Assembly (NCBI GenBank): GCA_963767645.1
Contig: CAVYEW010000011.1
Span: forward strand, 79,233-143,232
Reading direction: 5' to 3'
Origin: DATFDN01 sp963767645
Lineage (GTDB): Bacteria; Pseudomonadota; Alphaproteobacteria; Acetobacterales; Acetobacteraceae
Length of the DNA: 64,000 nt
The position numbers and the translations under genes were made by a program. Positions 1 to 8,275 of this stretch are shown piece by piece. Every line of letters begins with the position of its first letter. The first letter of the stretch is position 1. A model generated the notes under the pieces. It did not search any database. It worked only from the letters and a program-made list of their open reading frames with translations, and was not told the origin of the DNA.

Positions 1-1
1 C

Positions 2-628
2 CTGTTCGGCACGCCGAAGTCGACGCCCATTGCCGAGGATGCACGACTCGATCCCGGGTCGCCCTACGGAGAGAGCAAATGGATGGTCGAGCGTGCCCTG
101 CACTGGGCCGGGCGCGTACATGGGCTGCGCAGCGGCTGCCTGCGCTATTTCAACGCCGCCGGCGCCGACCCTGAGGGGCGGCTGGGCGAGGACCATTCGC
201 CGGAGACACATCTCATCCCGCTCGCGATCGACGCCGCGCTCGGCCGGCGCCCACCGCTCGAAGTGTTCGGCACCGACTACCCGACCCCGGACGGCACCTG
301 CATACGCGACTATGTGCATGTCTCCGACCTGGCCGACGCGCATCTGCGTACGTTGGAGCGGCTGGAGCATGGCAGCGTCACGTACAATCTCGGAAACGGC
401 GCCGGCTACTCCGTGCTGGAGGTGATCGCCGCCGTTGAGCACGTCGTCGGCCGCGAGGTGCCGCACGTACTGGGGCCGCGCCGGGCGGGCGATCCAGCCG
501 TGCTCGTCGCCTCCGCCGAGCTTATCCGACGCGAAACGGGATGGCGGCCGCGTTTCGAGCGGCTGGAAGGGATCGTCGCCACGGCCTATGCGTGGCGGCT
601 GGCCCATCCGAAGGGCTACGCGGACTAG
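2..628 (+). CDS. galE: UDP-glucose 4-epimerase, 3' part
   Basis: This is the last 208 residues of an extended-SDR sugar-nucleotide epimerase that interconverts UDP-glucose and UDP-galactose for exopolysaccharide or LPS synthesis. The frame is open from the window edge. It shows the catalytic YxxxK motif (SPYGESKWMVE, near residue 21 of the visible part), then YFNAAGAD, the substrate-loop motif and the TRDYVHV-like signature CIRDYVHVSDLADAH, all typical of GalE. The Rossmann N-terminus lies outside the window. The stop is followed by about 150 bp without a gene. Family assignment is firm; the exact sugar specificity within the epimerase family is inferred. Confidence 0.9.
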   Translation: MFGTPKSTPIAEDARLDPGSPYGESKWMVERALHWAGRVHGLRSGCLRYFNAAGADPEGRLGEDHSPETHLIPLAIDAALGRRPPLEVFGTDYPTPDGTCIRDYVHVSDLADAHLRTLERLEHGSVTYNLGNGAGYSVLEVIAAVEHVVGREVPHVLGPRRAGDPAVLVASAELIRRETGWRPRFERLEGIVATAYAWRLAHPKGYAD

Positions 629-780
629 GCTCCGGTCCTCTGGCCGCCCGTCCCCTCGTCTTCTGAACGATGGAGGTCCCGCAAGCACCGGCGGTCATCA
701 GCGGACCAGCTGGCCACGACGCGCGCATTTGCATCCCGCCGAACGCCGCCCCATTCTGGGCACCGCGATAGGAGGAGCGC

Positions 781-1299
781 ATGGGGACCAATGATCCAGC
801 ATGGGCACATGAGCTGTACGATCTCCTGCGCCGCAACGGCGTGACCCAGTTCGCCTACGTGCCCGATGCCGGCCACCGCGTTCTGATCGATCGATCGCTT
901 GCCGACCCCGACGTTCATTCGGTGCCGTTGACCACCGAGGAGGAGGGCGTCGCGCTGCTCGCGGGTGCCGACCTTGGCGGGGCACGAGGCGTGCTGCTGA
1001 TGCAGTCTTCGGGTGCGGGCAATTGCGTCAACATGCTGTCGCTGATCGCCGGCGCCCGATTTCCATTCCTGACCTTGATCAGCATGCGGGGCGAGTTCGG
1101 GGAGGGGAACCCCTGGCAGTTCCCGATGGGTCAGGCCGTCGTGCCGGTAATGACCGCCATGGGGGTCGTCTGCCTGCGCGCCGAGCGGCCCGAAGACGTG
1201 GTCCCGAGCGTGAGCGCGGCGCTCACCATGGCTTTCCAGTCAGGCCAGGCAGTCGCCGTTTTGCTGACGCAGAAGCTGATCGGGGCAAAGAAGTTCTGA
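781..1299 (+). CDS. TPP-dependent decarboxylase, alpha (Pyr-domain) subunit
   Basis: A 172-residue protein made of only the N-terminal pyrimidine-binding domain of a thiamine-diphosphate enzyme. It has the conserved EEEG motif (TTEEEGVALLAGA) whose glutamate activates the cofactor, followed by MQSSGAGNCVN. This matches the small ComD-like subunit of sulfopyruvate or phosphonopyruvate decarboxylases that work as separate alpha and beta chains. A strong ribosome site (aggag) lies just upstream of the ATG. The partner subunit starts 13 bp downstream, so the two should be translated together and form one enzyme. No coenzyme M or phosphonate genes are visible nearby, so the 2-oxo-acid substrate is unknown. 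Confidence 0.8.
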   Translation: MGTNDPAWAHELYDLLRRNGVTQFAYVPDAGHRVLIDRSLADPDVHSVPLTTEEEGVALLAGADLGGARGVLLMQSSGAGNCVNMLSLIAGARFPFLTLISMRGEFGEGNPWQFPMGQAVVPVMTAMGVVCLRAERPEDVVPSVSAALTMAFQSGQAVAVLLTQKLIGAKKF

Positions 1300-1312
1300 C
1301 CGGGGGCAGACC

Positions 1313-1924
1313 ATGGCCAAGCTCAATCGGATGCAGACGTCGGCGCTGCCTGATCCCGTCCTGGATCGTCGCCAGGCGGTGCCGGCGCTGATCGAGCGTC
1401 CGCAGGACTTCCTGGTGATCGCCGGACTGGCCGGGGCAGCGCAGGAACTGTGCGCCATGACCGAGGACGGGCCCGGCGTGTTCGGTTTGGCCGGCGCGAT
1501 GGGCGCCGCGCCGATGATGGGCCTGGGGCTCGCGCTTTCCCAGCCGCATCGGCGCGTGCTGGTCGTGACCGGCGACGGCGAACTGCTGATGAACCTCGGC
1601 GCACTCGCCACGATCGCGCTCCTGAACCCGCCCAACCTGCGGATCGTCTGCGTCGACAACGGCCATTATGGGGAAACCGGCAATCAGGACAGCCATACCG
1701 GGCTTGGGGTGCAGCTCGACAAGATCGCGGCCGGCGCGGGCTTTCCCGTGGTCCACACCATCAACACCGAGACGGAGGTCGCCGAAGGGCGGCGGCTGTT
1801 GAACCCCGACAGCGGCTTGGCTTTCATCCTGCTGCGGGTGATCGAGGGCCCGCCGCTCAGAAGCCGGCGCACCCTGTTCCCGCATCTTGCCCGCGACCGA
1901 TTTCGAGCGGCACTGCTAGGGTAG
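1313..1924 (+). CDS. TPP-dependent decarboxylase, beta (PP-domain) subunit
   Basis: A 203-residue diphosphate-binding half of a thiamine-diphosphate enzyme, the partner of the gene ending 13 bp upstream. The ThDP motif is plain: GDG at about residue 86, followed by NNP-like residues ending in CVDNGHYGETG. In ComE-like subunits this region binds Mg2+ and the cofactor diphosphate. Together the two chains equal one full decarboxylase of the sulfopyruvate/phosphonopyruvate class. The gene ends 74 bp before the convergent ABC transporter. Function class is well supported; the substrate is not determined by the sequence. Confidence 0.8.
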   Translation: MAKLNRMQTSALPDPVLDRRQAVPALIERPQDFLVIAGLAGAAQELCAMTEDGPGVFGLAGAMGAAPMMGLGLALSQPHRRVLVVTGDGELLMNLGALATIALLNPPNLRIVCVDNGHYGETGNQDSHTGLGVQLDKIAAGAGFPVVHTINTETEVAEGRRLLNPDSGLAFILLRVIEGPPLRSRRTLFPHLARDRFRAALLG

Positions 1925-1997
1925 AGCACGCTTGGGCGGGGTAGTCTCCCCTATGTAAATGAAGGGGCGGCAGGAGCTTGACGCTCACTGGCGTGGA

Positions 1998-3767
1998 TCA
2001 CGCGGCTGCCAGCACCGGGACGGCAGCGAGTTGGGTGCGGACCAGCTCCGCGAACACGCCGCCCTGTGCCAGCAGCTCCTCGAAGGTCCCGCGCTCAACC
2101 ACGTGGCCGGCATCGAACACCAGGATCTCGTCGGCATCGCGCACCGTGGACAGGCGATGCGCGATAATGAACGTGGTGCGCCCGCGCATCAGATTGCGCA
2201 GCGCGCGACTGACCCGCGCTTCCGTAGCGGCGTCCAGGGCGCTGGTCGCCTCGTCCAGAATCAGGATGGGCGGGTTCTTGAGCAGGGCGCGGGCGATGGC
2301 GAGGCGTTGGCGCTGCCCGCCCGACAACGTGGAGCCACGCTCGCCGATCAGGGTGTCGTAGCCGCGCGGCTGGCGCAGGATGAAGTCGTGCGCGTCGGCT
2401 AGACGACAGGCCTCCTCGATCTCCTCCTGGGTCGCATCGGGCTGGCCGACCAGCAGGTTGTCGCGGATTGACCGGTTGAACAGCATGCTCTCCTGGAACA
2501 CCACGCCGATCGCGGCGCGCAGGCTTTCCAGCGTGACCTCCCTCAAGTCCTGGCCATCGATCAGAATCCGACCCTCGGTCGGGTCCCACAGGCGCTGGAG
2601 CAGGGCCATGACAGTCGACTTTCCGGCCCCGGTATGGCCGACCAGCGCGACCGCGGTGCCAGGCCGCGCGGCGAAGGAAACGTCGCTCAGCACGTTCTGC
2701 CCGCCGGGATAGGCGAAGAAGACGTGATCGAACACCACCTCGCCGTGTGGCGCTTCAAGCCTCCGCGCACCCGGAGCTTCGGGCACCGAGCTCTGCGCAT
2801 CCAGCACGTCGAACAGCTCCTCGATGGCCGGTGCCCGAAAGAACACGTTGGCGACGAAGTTCACCGCCGCCTCCAAACGGCTGATCAACAGGGTCGCGAA
2901 GCCCATGAAGCTGACCACTTCCGAAAGCTCGGCCTCGCCCGCCAAGTGCAGGACGGTGCCGACCACCACGATGGAGATCACGGCGAGGGTGCTTGCTCCG
3001 CGCGTGAGCACGTTCACGACCGCCCACCAGTTCAGCACCGGGAACGTATGGGAGATCACCTGCTGGGCGATGTCGCCGAACAGGCGGCGCTCCGCAGCCA
3101 ACCGGGTAAACGACTGCACGACCATGACATTGCCGAGCGCGTCCGACACCGTGCCGGCCAGGCGCGAATTCGCGCCTTCGGCCCGGCGTTGGCCGGCCTG
3201 CGTGCGGCTGACCACGAAAGAGGTGACGCTGATGAAGACGGTAACCAACACAATCAAACAGACCGACAGGCGCCAATTCATCATCAGAGTCAGCGGCAGC
3301 AGGACTACTACCGAGGCGATGGTGGCCAACTGGTCGCGAAAGAACACAAGCCATACCGCAAACAGCGCGTCGGTGCCGGAAATCATCACCTTCATCAGCC
3401 GACCCGAATGGATATCGCCATGAAACGACAGCGGCAGGGCCAGTACATGGCTGAAGTAGCGCCCGATTATCTGGATGCGGTTGCGGTGCGCCAGCCGCTC
3501 GGCCTGCAGGGCGGTTGCCATGTTGGAGGCGATGCTGGCCGTGCCGACACCGGCCCAGATGCTAAGGAGCACGGTCGCCTGCTGCCACAGCACATCGCGG
3601 CGAAGCTGGTCGGATTCGCCCAGCAGCCCGATCACCCGGCCGAACAGCACAGGTTCCAGGAACAGCAGCCCGGCCACCATGAGACTGCCGAGGCAAAGCA
3701 GGGCGGCCACCTTCAGGTCCGACCCGAGCAGGCGCAGGGCCCGCATATAGATTCTCAGGAATCGCAT
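1998..3767 (-). CDS. ndvA: NdvA-like beta-glucan ABC exporter (permease-ATPase fusion)
   Basis: A 589-residue half-transporter with an N-terminal six-helix ABC membrane domain fused to a C-terminal ATPase, the layout of NdvA/ChvA exporters of cyclic beta-1,2-glucan to the periplasm. The chosen start gives MRFLRIYMRALRLLG, which matches the usual NdvA N-terminus; a longer frame upstream adds 20 residues with no homology feel. The ATPase shows Walker A (GHTGAGKST), the signature LSGGQRQR and Walker B ILILDEATSALD. It is the last gene of a leftward run (SDR, pyridoxal kinase, exporter). A glucan synthase is not in view, so another polymer or lipid substrate is possible. Confidence 0.82.
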   Translation of the reverse strand: MRFLRIYMRALRLLGSDLKVAALLCLGSLMVAGLLFLEPVLFGRVIGLLGESDQLRRDVLWQQATVLLSIWAGVGTASIASNMATALQAERLAHRNRIQIIGRYFSHVLALPLSFHGDIHSGRLMKVMISGTDALFAVWLVFFRDQLATIASVVVLLPLTLMMNWRLSVCLIVLVTVFISVTSFVVSRTQAGQRRAEGANSRLAGTVSDALGNVMVVQSFTRLAAERRLFGDIAQQVISHTFPVLNWWAVVNVLTRGASTLAVISIVVVGTVLHLAGEAELSEVVSFMGFATLLISRLEAAVNFVANVFFRAPAIEELFDVLDAQSSVPEAPGARRLEAPHGEVVFDHVFFAYPGGQNVLSDVSFAARPGTAVALVGHTGAGKSTVMALLQRLWDPTEGRILIDGQDLREVTLESLRAAIGVVFQESMLFNRSIRDNLLVGQPDATQEEIEEACRLADAHDFILRQPRGYDTLIGERGSTLSGGQRQRLAIARALLKNPPILILDEATSALDAATEARVSRALRNLMRGRTTFIIAHRLSTVRDADEILVFDAGHVVERGTFEELLAQGGVFAELVRTQLAAVPVLAAA

Positions 3768-3847
3768 CGGCTGGCCCGCGTTGATCCTATCCCCGGCGGA
3801 TGATCTGGCATCCCCGTGTGGCAGCAACAGGGCACGGGATCACCTGG

Positions 3848-4708
3848 TCAGCATTGCATCGCAGAGAATTGCGCGCCAGGCGAGACGAACTCCTCCTGGG
3901 CCGCCACCGTGAGAAGTTCACGCGAACCGGCCTCTTGGGTGCGGCGCAGCACCCCCCAGAGAGATGAGCCCGCCCGCTCCAGCGCCGCCGCGGCGCTGCC
4001 GGTGGCAAGACGATGGAACAGGAACAGCGCCGCGAGCACGTCGCCGGCGCCGTTCGCGCTGATCGGCAGCTCGGGCGTGCGCAGCAGGTAACAATGCCCG
4101 CCTTCGGCGGCCAGCATCTCGATGCTGCCCGTCGGGGTCTCGTTGGTGCGCAGACTGGTGATCAGCACGGTGCGCGGTCCATCGGCCCGCATGCTCGCAG
4201 CCAGGCAGGCAGCGCCTCGCCGGGCTTCGGCGAGCGTGGCACAGGCACAGCCGGTAAGCTGCTCCAGCTCGAATCGGTTGGGCGTGACGATGTCGGCGCT
4301 CGGCACCGCGCGGTCGCGCATCAGCTCGGCGATGCCGGGACGGACATACACGCCGCCTCCGTCATCGCCGATGACCGGATCGCAGCAGTAGAGCGCGCCT
4401 GGATTTGCCGCCCGGACGCGCCCGACCGCATCGAGGATGGCGTGACCGATCCCCCTGTCGCCCATGTAGCCCGACAACACCGCGTCGCATTCCGCCAGTG
4501 CGCCGCGCGCGGCGATGCCGTCGATCAGGGCGCCGATCGCCGCGCCGTCGGACACCTGCCCGGTCCAGGCGCCGTAGCCTGGGTGGTTCGAGAACTGGAC
4601 CGTGTTGACCGCCGATACCTCGGCGCCGAGCCGTTGCAGCGGAAACATCGCGGCCGAGTTGCCGACATGCCCGTAGGCGACCCAGGACTGGATGGACAGG
4701 ATGTTCAC
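3848..4708 (-). CDS. pdxY: Pyridoxal kinase
   Basis: A 286-residue ribokinase-family kinase that phosphorylates pyridoxal in the vitamin B6 salvage pathway. The N-terminus NILSIQSWVAYGHVGNSA is characteristic of PdxY/PdxK, followed by TVQFSNHPGYG and the anion-hole/catalytic motif NGAGDV near residue 223. The start is taken as GTG at 4708 because homologues begin exactly there; the ATG farther upstream lies inside the preceding gene. It begins 19 bp after the SDR stop and probably shares its transcript. The last 15 or so residues are less conserved. Confidence 0.88.
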   Translation of the reverse strand: MNILSIQSWVAYGHVGNSAAMFPLQRLGAEVSAVNTVQFSNHPGYGAWTGQVSDGAAIGALIDGIAARGALAECDAVLSGYMGDRGIGHAILDAVGRVRAANPGALYCCDPVIGDDGGGVYVRPGIAELMRDRAVPSADIVTPNRFELEQLTGCACATLAEARRGAACLAASMRADGPRTVLITSLRTNETPTGSIEMLAAEGGHCYLLRTPELPISANGAGDVLAALFLFHRLATGSAAAALERAGSSLWGVLRRTQEAGSRELLTVAAQEEFVSPGAQFSAMQC

Positions 4709-4727
4709 GGCCGAGCCCTGGCACGGT

Positions 4728-5486
4728 TCAGGCGGTGCGGCCGCCATCCACCGGCAGCAGCACCCCGGTGATGAAGCTGGAACTGTCCTCGGCGAGCCAC
4801 ACACAGGCATTGGCGATGTCGGCGGGCGTGCTCATCCGGCCCAGCGGAATGCTGGCGAGGAACCGTTCGCGCAACGCCGGCGTGTCTTCCCCGCCCATGA
4901 AGTCCTCGACCAGCGCGGTCGCGCCGATCACCGGGCAGACCGAGTTGACGCGGATATTGTCCTTGGCGAGTTCCAGCGCCATCGCCTTGGTGATGATGTT
5001 CACCGCGCCCTTGGTGCCGTTGTACCAGACCAGTCCCGGGCGTGGGCTGATGCCGGCGGTGCTGCCGATGTTAATGATCGACCCGCCGCGCGCGCCTCCT
5101 TCCCTGGGCTGGCGCAGGACCGGGATCGCCTCCTGCGCCATCCAGTAGATCGACTTCACGTTCACCGCGTAGATGCGGTCGAACGTTGCCTCGTCCACCT
5201 CCAGCATGGGCCGGTTGCGATGGGTGGTCCCGGCGTTGTTCACCACGACGTCGAGCCCGCCGAACTCCTGCAGGGCCGCCTGCACGATCGCCTTCACATC
5301 AGCGCCCTTGCTGACATCGCCGCCGACAGCCACCGCGCCGATCTCGGCAGCGAGGCGCCGGGCCCCGTCCAAATTCATGTCCGCTGCGACCACGCGCGCG
5401 CCCTCGGCGGCGAACCGCCGCGCGATGCCCTCTCCAAAGCCGCTCGCCGCTCCGGTCACAATCGCGATCTTGCCTTGCAGCCGCAT
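4728..5486 (-). CDS. SDR family oxidoreductase
   Basis: A 252-residue classical short-chain dehydrogenase/reductase. It has the cofactor motif TGAASGFGEG at residues 11-20, NNAGT near residue 86, the catalytic serine in INIGSTAG, YNGTKG as the YxxxK active site, and the C-terminal SSFITGVLLPVDGG. These resemble FabG-like or 3-hydroxy-acyl/alcohol dehydrogenases, but the substrate cannot be read from the sequence. A good ribosome site (ggagga) lies upstream of its ATG. It is divergent from a second, different SDR 63 bp away, so both promoters must lie in that short gap. It leads the leftward run into pdxY and the exporter. Confidence 0.85.
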   Translation of the reverse strand: MRLQGKIAIVTGAASGFGEGIARRFAAEGARVVAADMNLDGARRLAAEIGAVAVGGDVSKGADVKAIVQAALQEFGGLDVVVNNAGTTHRNRPMLEVDEATFDRIYAVNVKSIYWMAQEAIPVLRQPREGGARGGSIINIGSTAGISPRPGLVWYNGTKGAVNIITKAMALELAKDNIRVNSVCPVIGATALVEDFMGGEDTPALRERFLASIPLGRMSTPADIANACVWLAEDSSSFITGVLLPVDGGRTA

Positions 5487-5549
5487 GGGTTCTCCTCCGT
5501 TGAGGGGACGCTAGAGGTCCGACGAACCCGCCGCAACTCGGAGACTGCA

Positions 5550-6335
5550 ATGCCCGACACTCGTCCCCTCGCCATCGTCACCGGCGCTTCGACCGGCATC
5601 GGCTACGAGCTGGCCAAATGCTGTGCCCAGAACGGCTATGACCTTCTGGTTGCTGCCGACGAGCCGGCGATCAACGACGCGGCGCAGGAGTTCAGGCAGC
5701 TCGGCGTGTCCGTCGACGCGGTGCAGGCCGACCTCGCGACGATCAAGGGCGTCGACACCCTCTATGCGGCGGCCAGGGGCCGCCCGGTCGAGGCGCTGCT
5801 CGCCAACGCGGGACGCGGATTGGGGAAGGGCTTCCTTGACCAGGACTTCGACGATGTGCGGCGCGTCATCGACACCAACATCACCGGCACGGTCTATCTC
5901 ATTCAGAAGGTGGGCAGGGATATGCGCGCGCAGCAACGCGGCCGCATCCTGATCACCGGATCGATCGCCGGCTTCATCCCGGGCACCTACCAGGCGGTCT
6001 ACAACGCCAGCAAGGCGTTCCTCGACTCGTTCTCGTTCGCGATCCGCCACGAGCTGAAGGACACGGGCGTGACGGTCACCTGCCTGATGCCCGGCGCGAC
6101 CGAGACCGAGTTCTTCCAGCGTGCCGACATGATGGACACCAAGGTCGGGCAGGCAAAGAAGGACAATGCCGCCGACGTCGCCAAGACCGGCTTCGACGCC
6201 ATGATCAAGGGGACGGGCGACGTGGTGACCGGGTGGCACAACAAGCTGCAAACGGCGATCGCCTCGGTGACTCCGGCCGACATGCTCGCCGAGCAGCACC
6301 GCAAGATGGCCGAGCCTGGATCGGCGAGGGCCTAG
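5550..6335 (+). CDS. SDR family NAD(P)-dependent oxidoreductase
   Basis: A 261-residue short-chain dehydrogenase of the DltE/YqjQ-like type. It has TGASTGIGYELAK near the N-terminus, LLANAGRG, ITGSIAGFIPGTY with the catalytic serine, YNASKAFLDSF as the YxxxK site, and LMPGATETEFF. The start at 5550 directly precedes MPDTRPLAIVTGAS; the open frame runs far upstream but only as antisense to the divergent SDR. The C-terminal segment MIKGTGDVVTGWHNKLQ is common to a subgroup of unknown-substrate SDRs. No pathway link is visible in the flanks. Confidence 0.82.
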   Translation: MPDTRPLAIVTGASTGIGYELAKCCAQNGYDLLVAADEPAINDAAQEFRQLGVSVDAVQADLATIKGVDTLYAAARGRPVEALLANAGRGLGKGFLDQDFDDVRRVIDTNITGTVYLIQKVGRDMRAQQRGRILITGSIAGFIPGTYQAVYNASKAFLDSFSFAIRHELKDTGVTVTCLMPGATETEFFQRADMMDTKVGQAKKDNAADVAKTGFDAMIKGTGDVVTGWHNKLQTAIASVTPADMLAEQHRKMAEPGSARA

Positions 6336-6438
6336 TCCGATACCGAACGCCGCGCTTTGCACTGCGGCCGGCGGGCGCTAGAAGGCCCACCTCGGGCGGC
6401 CGGTCGGCATCGGCTGCCCCATATCCGAGGAGCAACTC

Positions 6439-6663
6439 ATGAAGCCCGGCGTCCATCCGGAGTACCACGAGATCACCGTCGTCATGACCGACGGCACCCA
6501 GTTCACCACCCGATCTTGCTGGGGCAAGCCGGGCGACACGCTTCGCCTCGACATCGATCCGAAGTCGCACCCCGCCTGGACCGGCCAGCAGCGGATCATC
6601 GACACGGGCGGGCAAGTGGCTAAATTCAACAAGAAGTTCGCGGGGCTTGGGCTGAAGCGTTAA
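6439..6663 (+). CDS. rpmE: 50S ribosomal protein L31
   Basis: A 74-residue L31 of the alphaproteobacterial type, starting MKPGVHPEYHEITV and containing DIDPKSHPAWTG and GQVAKFNKKF. It binds at the large-small subunit interface. The protein keeps a single cysteine (RSCWGK), so it is the zinc-free C-minus form rather than the four-cysteine form. A ribosome site (gaggag) lies at proper distance. It is a conserved single gene here, followed by the heat-shock gene 146 bp later. Confidence 0.95.
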   Translation: MKPGVHPEYHEITVVMTDGTQFTTRSCWGKPGDTLRLDIDPKSHPAWTGQQRIIDTGGQVAKFNKKFAGLGLKR

Positions 6664-6685
6664 TCCAGAACCATTGCTTTTTCCT

Positions 6686-6713
6686 CTTGAACCGCGGCGC
6701 ACGCTAACCAAAT
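6686..6713 (+). promoter_or_regulatory. Possible heat-shock (RpoH) promoter of hsp20
   Basis: The gap before the small heat-shock gene contains cttgaa (6686-6691), which matches the RpoH -35 hexamer, and about 16 bp later ccaaat (6708-6713), a weak match to the RpoH -10 box. Position and the downstream gene's role support it, and it would give a leader of roughly 90 nt. The -10 match is imperfect, so this is a suggestion only. Confidence 0.35.
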
Positions 6714-6716
6714 TTC

Positions 6717-6811
6717 GGTCGTCCGGGGCGCCTTCGGGGCTCCGGGGCCTGAGACAGGGCTGGCCCACCCGGGCGGCCTGAAGAGAACCTTGCTTTTGGA
6801 GGTTTGCGATG
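6717..6811 (+). promoter_or_regulatory. Probable ROSE-type RNA thermometer
   Basis: The leader of the hsp20 gene ends in aacct-tgcttttgg-aggtt (6786-6804), a hairpin in which the Shine-Dalgarno ggagg is paired five bases from the ATG. The upstream arm carries the ttgct signature. This uUGCU/GGAGG pairing just before a small heat-shock gene is the diagnostic last hairpin of ROSE elements in alphaproteobacteria. The 5' part of the leader is GC-rich and able to form one or two more stems. Heat would melt the hairpin and free the ribosome site. Structure is inferred by eye. Confidence 0.6.
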
Positions 6812-7291
6812 ACCACTGTCGATTTCGCGCCGCTGTTCCGCACTGCCATCGGCTTTGACCGTATGGCCCGGCTAATGAACAATGCTGCGGCAACCGCGGA
6901 GGCGCCGGCCTATCCGCCCTACAACATCGAGAAGACTGGCGAGGACACCTATCGCCTGACCATGGCGGTGGCCGGCTTCCGGCCTGAGGACCTCGAGCTG
7001 GTCGTGAAGGAAAACACGCTCTTGATCTCCGGCCGCGTCGGCCAGGAGGGTCAGAAGGCTGAGGTGCTGTATCGCGGCATCGCCGGACGCGCGTTCGAGC
7101 GGCGCTTCGTGCTTGCCGATCACATCGTGGTCGAGGGTGCGGACCTGCAGAACGGGCTGCTGCATGTCGGGCTGAAGCGGGTCGTGCCGGAGGCGCTGAA
7201 GCCGCGCCGCATCACGATCGGCACCGCCCCGCAGACGGAGACGGCGCAGATCGCCAACGATCAGCCCGCCGCGGAGTCCAAGGCGGCGTAA
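6809..7291 (+). CDS. Small heat shock protein, Hsp20/IbpA type
   Basis: A 160-residue alpha-crystallin-domain chaperone that holds unfolding proteins for later refolding. The N-terminus (DFAPLFRTAIGFDRMARLM) and YPPYNIEKTGEDTYRLTMAVAGF are typical of IbpA/HspA class A proteins. The alpha-crystallin domain spans about residues 38-135 and includes GLLHVGLKRVVPE. The C-terminal extension contains RRITIG, the I-x-I tail motif used in oligomer assembly. The ATG is fixed by the ggagg ribosome site inside the probable RNA thermometer. A strong terminator follows 26 bp after the stop. Confidence 0.92.
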   Translation: MTTVDFAPLFRTAIGFDRMARLMNNAAATAEAPAYPPYNIEKTGEDTYRLTMAVAGFRPEDLELVVKENTLLISGRVGQEGQKAEVLYRGIAGRAFERRFVLADHIVVEGADLQNGLLHVGLKRVVPEALKPRRITIGTAPQTETAQIANDQPAAESKAA

Positions 7292-7316
7292 CGGGCGCGA
7301 TCGTATCGAACCCGAA

Positions 7317-7342
7317 GGGGCCGGGCCATCCGGCCCCTTTTT
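7317..7342 (+). terminator. Rho-independent terminator after hsp20
   Basis: A perfect 8-bp stem, ggggccgg (7317-7324) and ccggcccc (7330-7337), with a 5-nt loop, followed directly by ttttt. It lies 26 bp after the hsp20 stop on the same strand and is a textbook intrinsic terminator. Confidence 0.88.
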
Positions 7343-7408
7343 CGTTCAGGTCGCGGACGATCAGACCATCGCGCTTGCAAACGCTCCAGAAGGCCGGAAT
7401 CGCGAGAG

Positions 7409-8275
7409 ATGACCAGCCTGCTGATCTTCGGACTGGGCTATGTCGGCCGTGCCGTCGCCGCCGAGGCTGGTGCGCAGGGCATGGCGGTCGTCGGCACCGC
7501 GCGTCGACAGGAGCACACTCTGGCGCGGGTCGACGTGATCGCGCCGGAGAAAGCCGTGGCGGCGCTCGCGGAAGCGACTCATCTGCTTGTCACGGCGCCT
7601 CCCGGCGAGGCCGGCGATCCGCTGCTTGCGCTGGAAGGGACACCCGCCGCGCTCGCGCGTTCGCCGCTGAGGTGGATCGGCTATCTCTCCACGACCGGCG
7701 TCTATGGCGACCGCAACGGCGGGTGGGTGGACGAGGCGACGCCTCCGGCACCCGGTTCGGAGCGCAGCGTCCGGCGCGTCGCCGCCGAAGCCGCCTGGTC
7801 GGCGTTCGCCGATAAATATGCGGTCGATATCTTCCGCCTGGCCGGCACCTATGGTCCAGGCCGTTCCGTCTTCGATGACCTGCGTGGCGGGCGGGCGCGC
7901 CGGGTCGTCAAGCCGGGCCACGCCTTCGGCCGCATCCACCGCGACGACATCGTGCGCGCCATCCGGGCCGCCATGGCCCAGGAGGCCGGCGCGGGCGTGA
8001 GGATGTTCAATCTCTCCGACGATCAGCCGGCGGAAAGCGCCGTCGTGATCGAGGAGGCGGCGCGGCTGCTCGGCATTCCGGCGCCCCCGGAGCTGGCGTT
8101 CGTGGAAGCCTGGCAGGCGATGAGCCCGATGGCACGCAGCTTCTGGGCCGAGAACCGCAAGGTGAGCAGCCGAGCAACGAAGGCCGCGCTCGGCCTCTGT
8201 TGGCGCTACCCGACCTATCGCGAGGGGCTACGCGCCATCCTGGCCGCAGAGCGGGAGGAGCACCCGCTCCAATAG
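7409..8275 (+). CDS. NAD-dependent epimerase/dehydratase-like protein (YeeZ type)
   Basis: A 288-residue atypical extended SDR. The N-terminus LLIFGLGYVGRAVA gives the GxGxxG cofactor motif, followed by GYLSTTGVYGDRNGGWVDE, RLAGTYGPGRS and GRIHRDDIVRAI, the set seen in YeeZ-like proteins. The usual catalytic tyrosine-lysine pair is not obvious, as in other members of this group, whose substrates are unknown. The 3' end overlaps the convergent hydrolase gene by 48 bp, so transcription of the two may interfere. Confidence 0.75.
   Translation: MTSLLIFGLGYVGRAVAAEAGAQGMAVVGTARRQEHTLARVDVIAPEKAVAALAEATHLLVTAPPGEAGDPLLALEGTPAALARSPLRWIGYLSTTGVYGDRNGGWVDEATPPAPGSERSVRRVAAEAAWSAFADKYAVDIFRLAGTYGPGRSVFDDLRGGRARRVVKPGHAFGRIHRDDIVRAIRAAMAQEAGAGVRMFNLSDDQPAESAVVIEEAARLLGIPAPPELAFVEAWQAMSPMARSFWAENRKVSSRATKAALGLCWRYPTYREGLRAILAAEREEHPLQ

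Noticed and set aside
1924..1998. Short gggg...cccc hairpin between convergent genes as terminator
   Set aside because: Only a 4-bp stem and no t-run; too weak to call.
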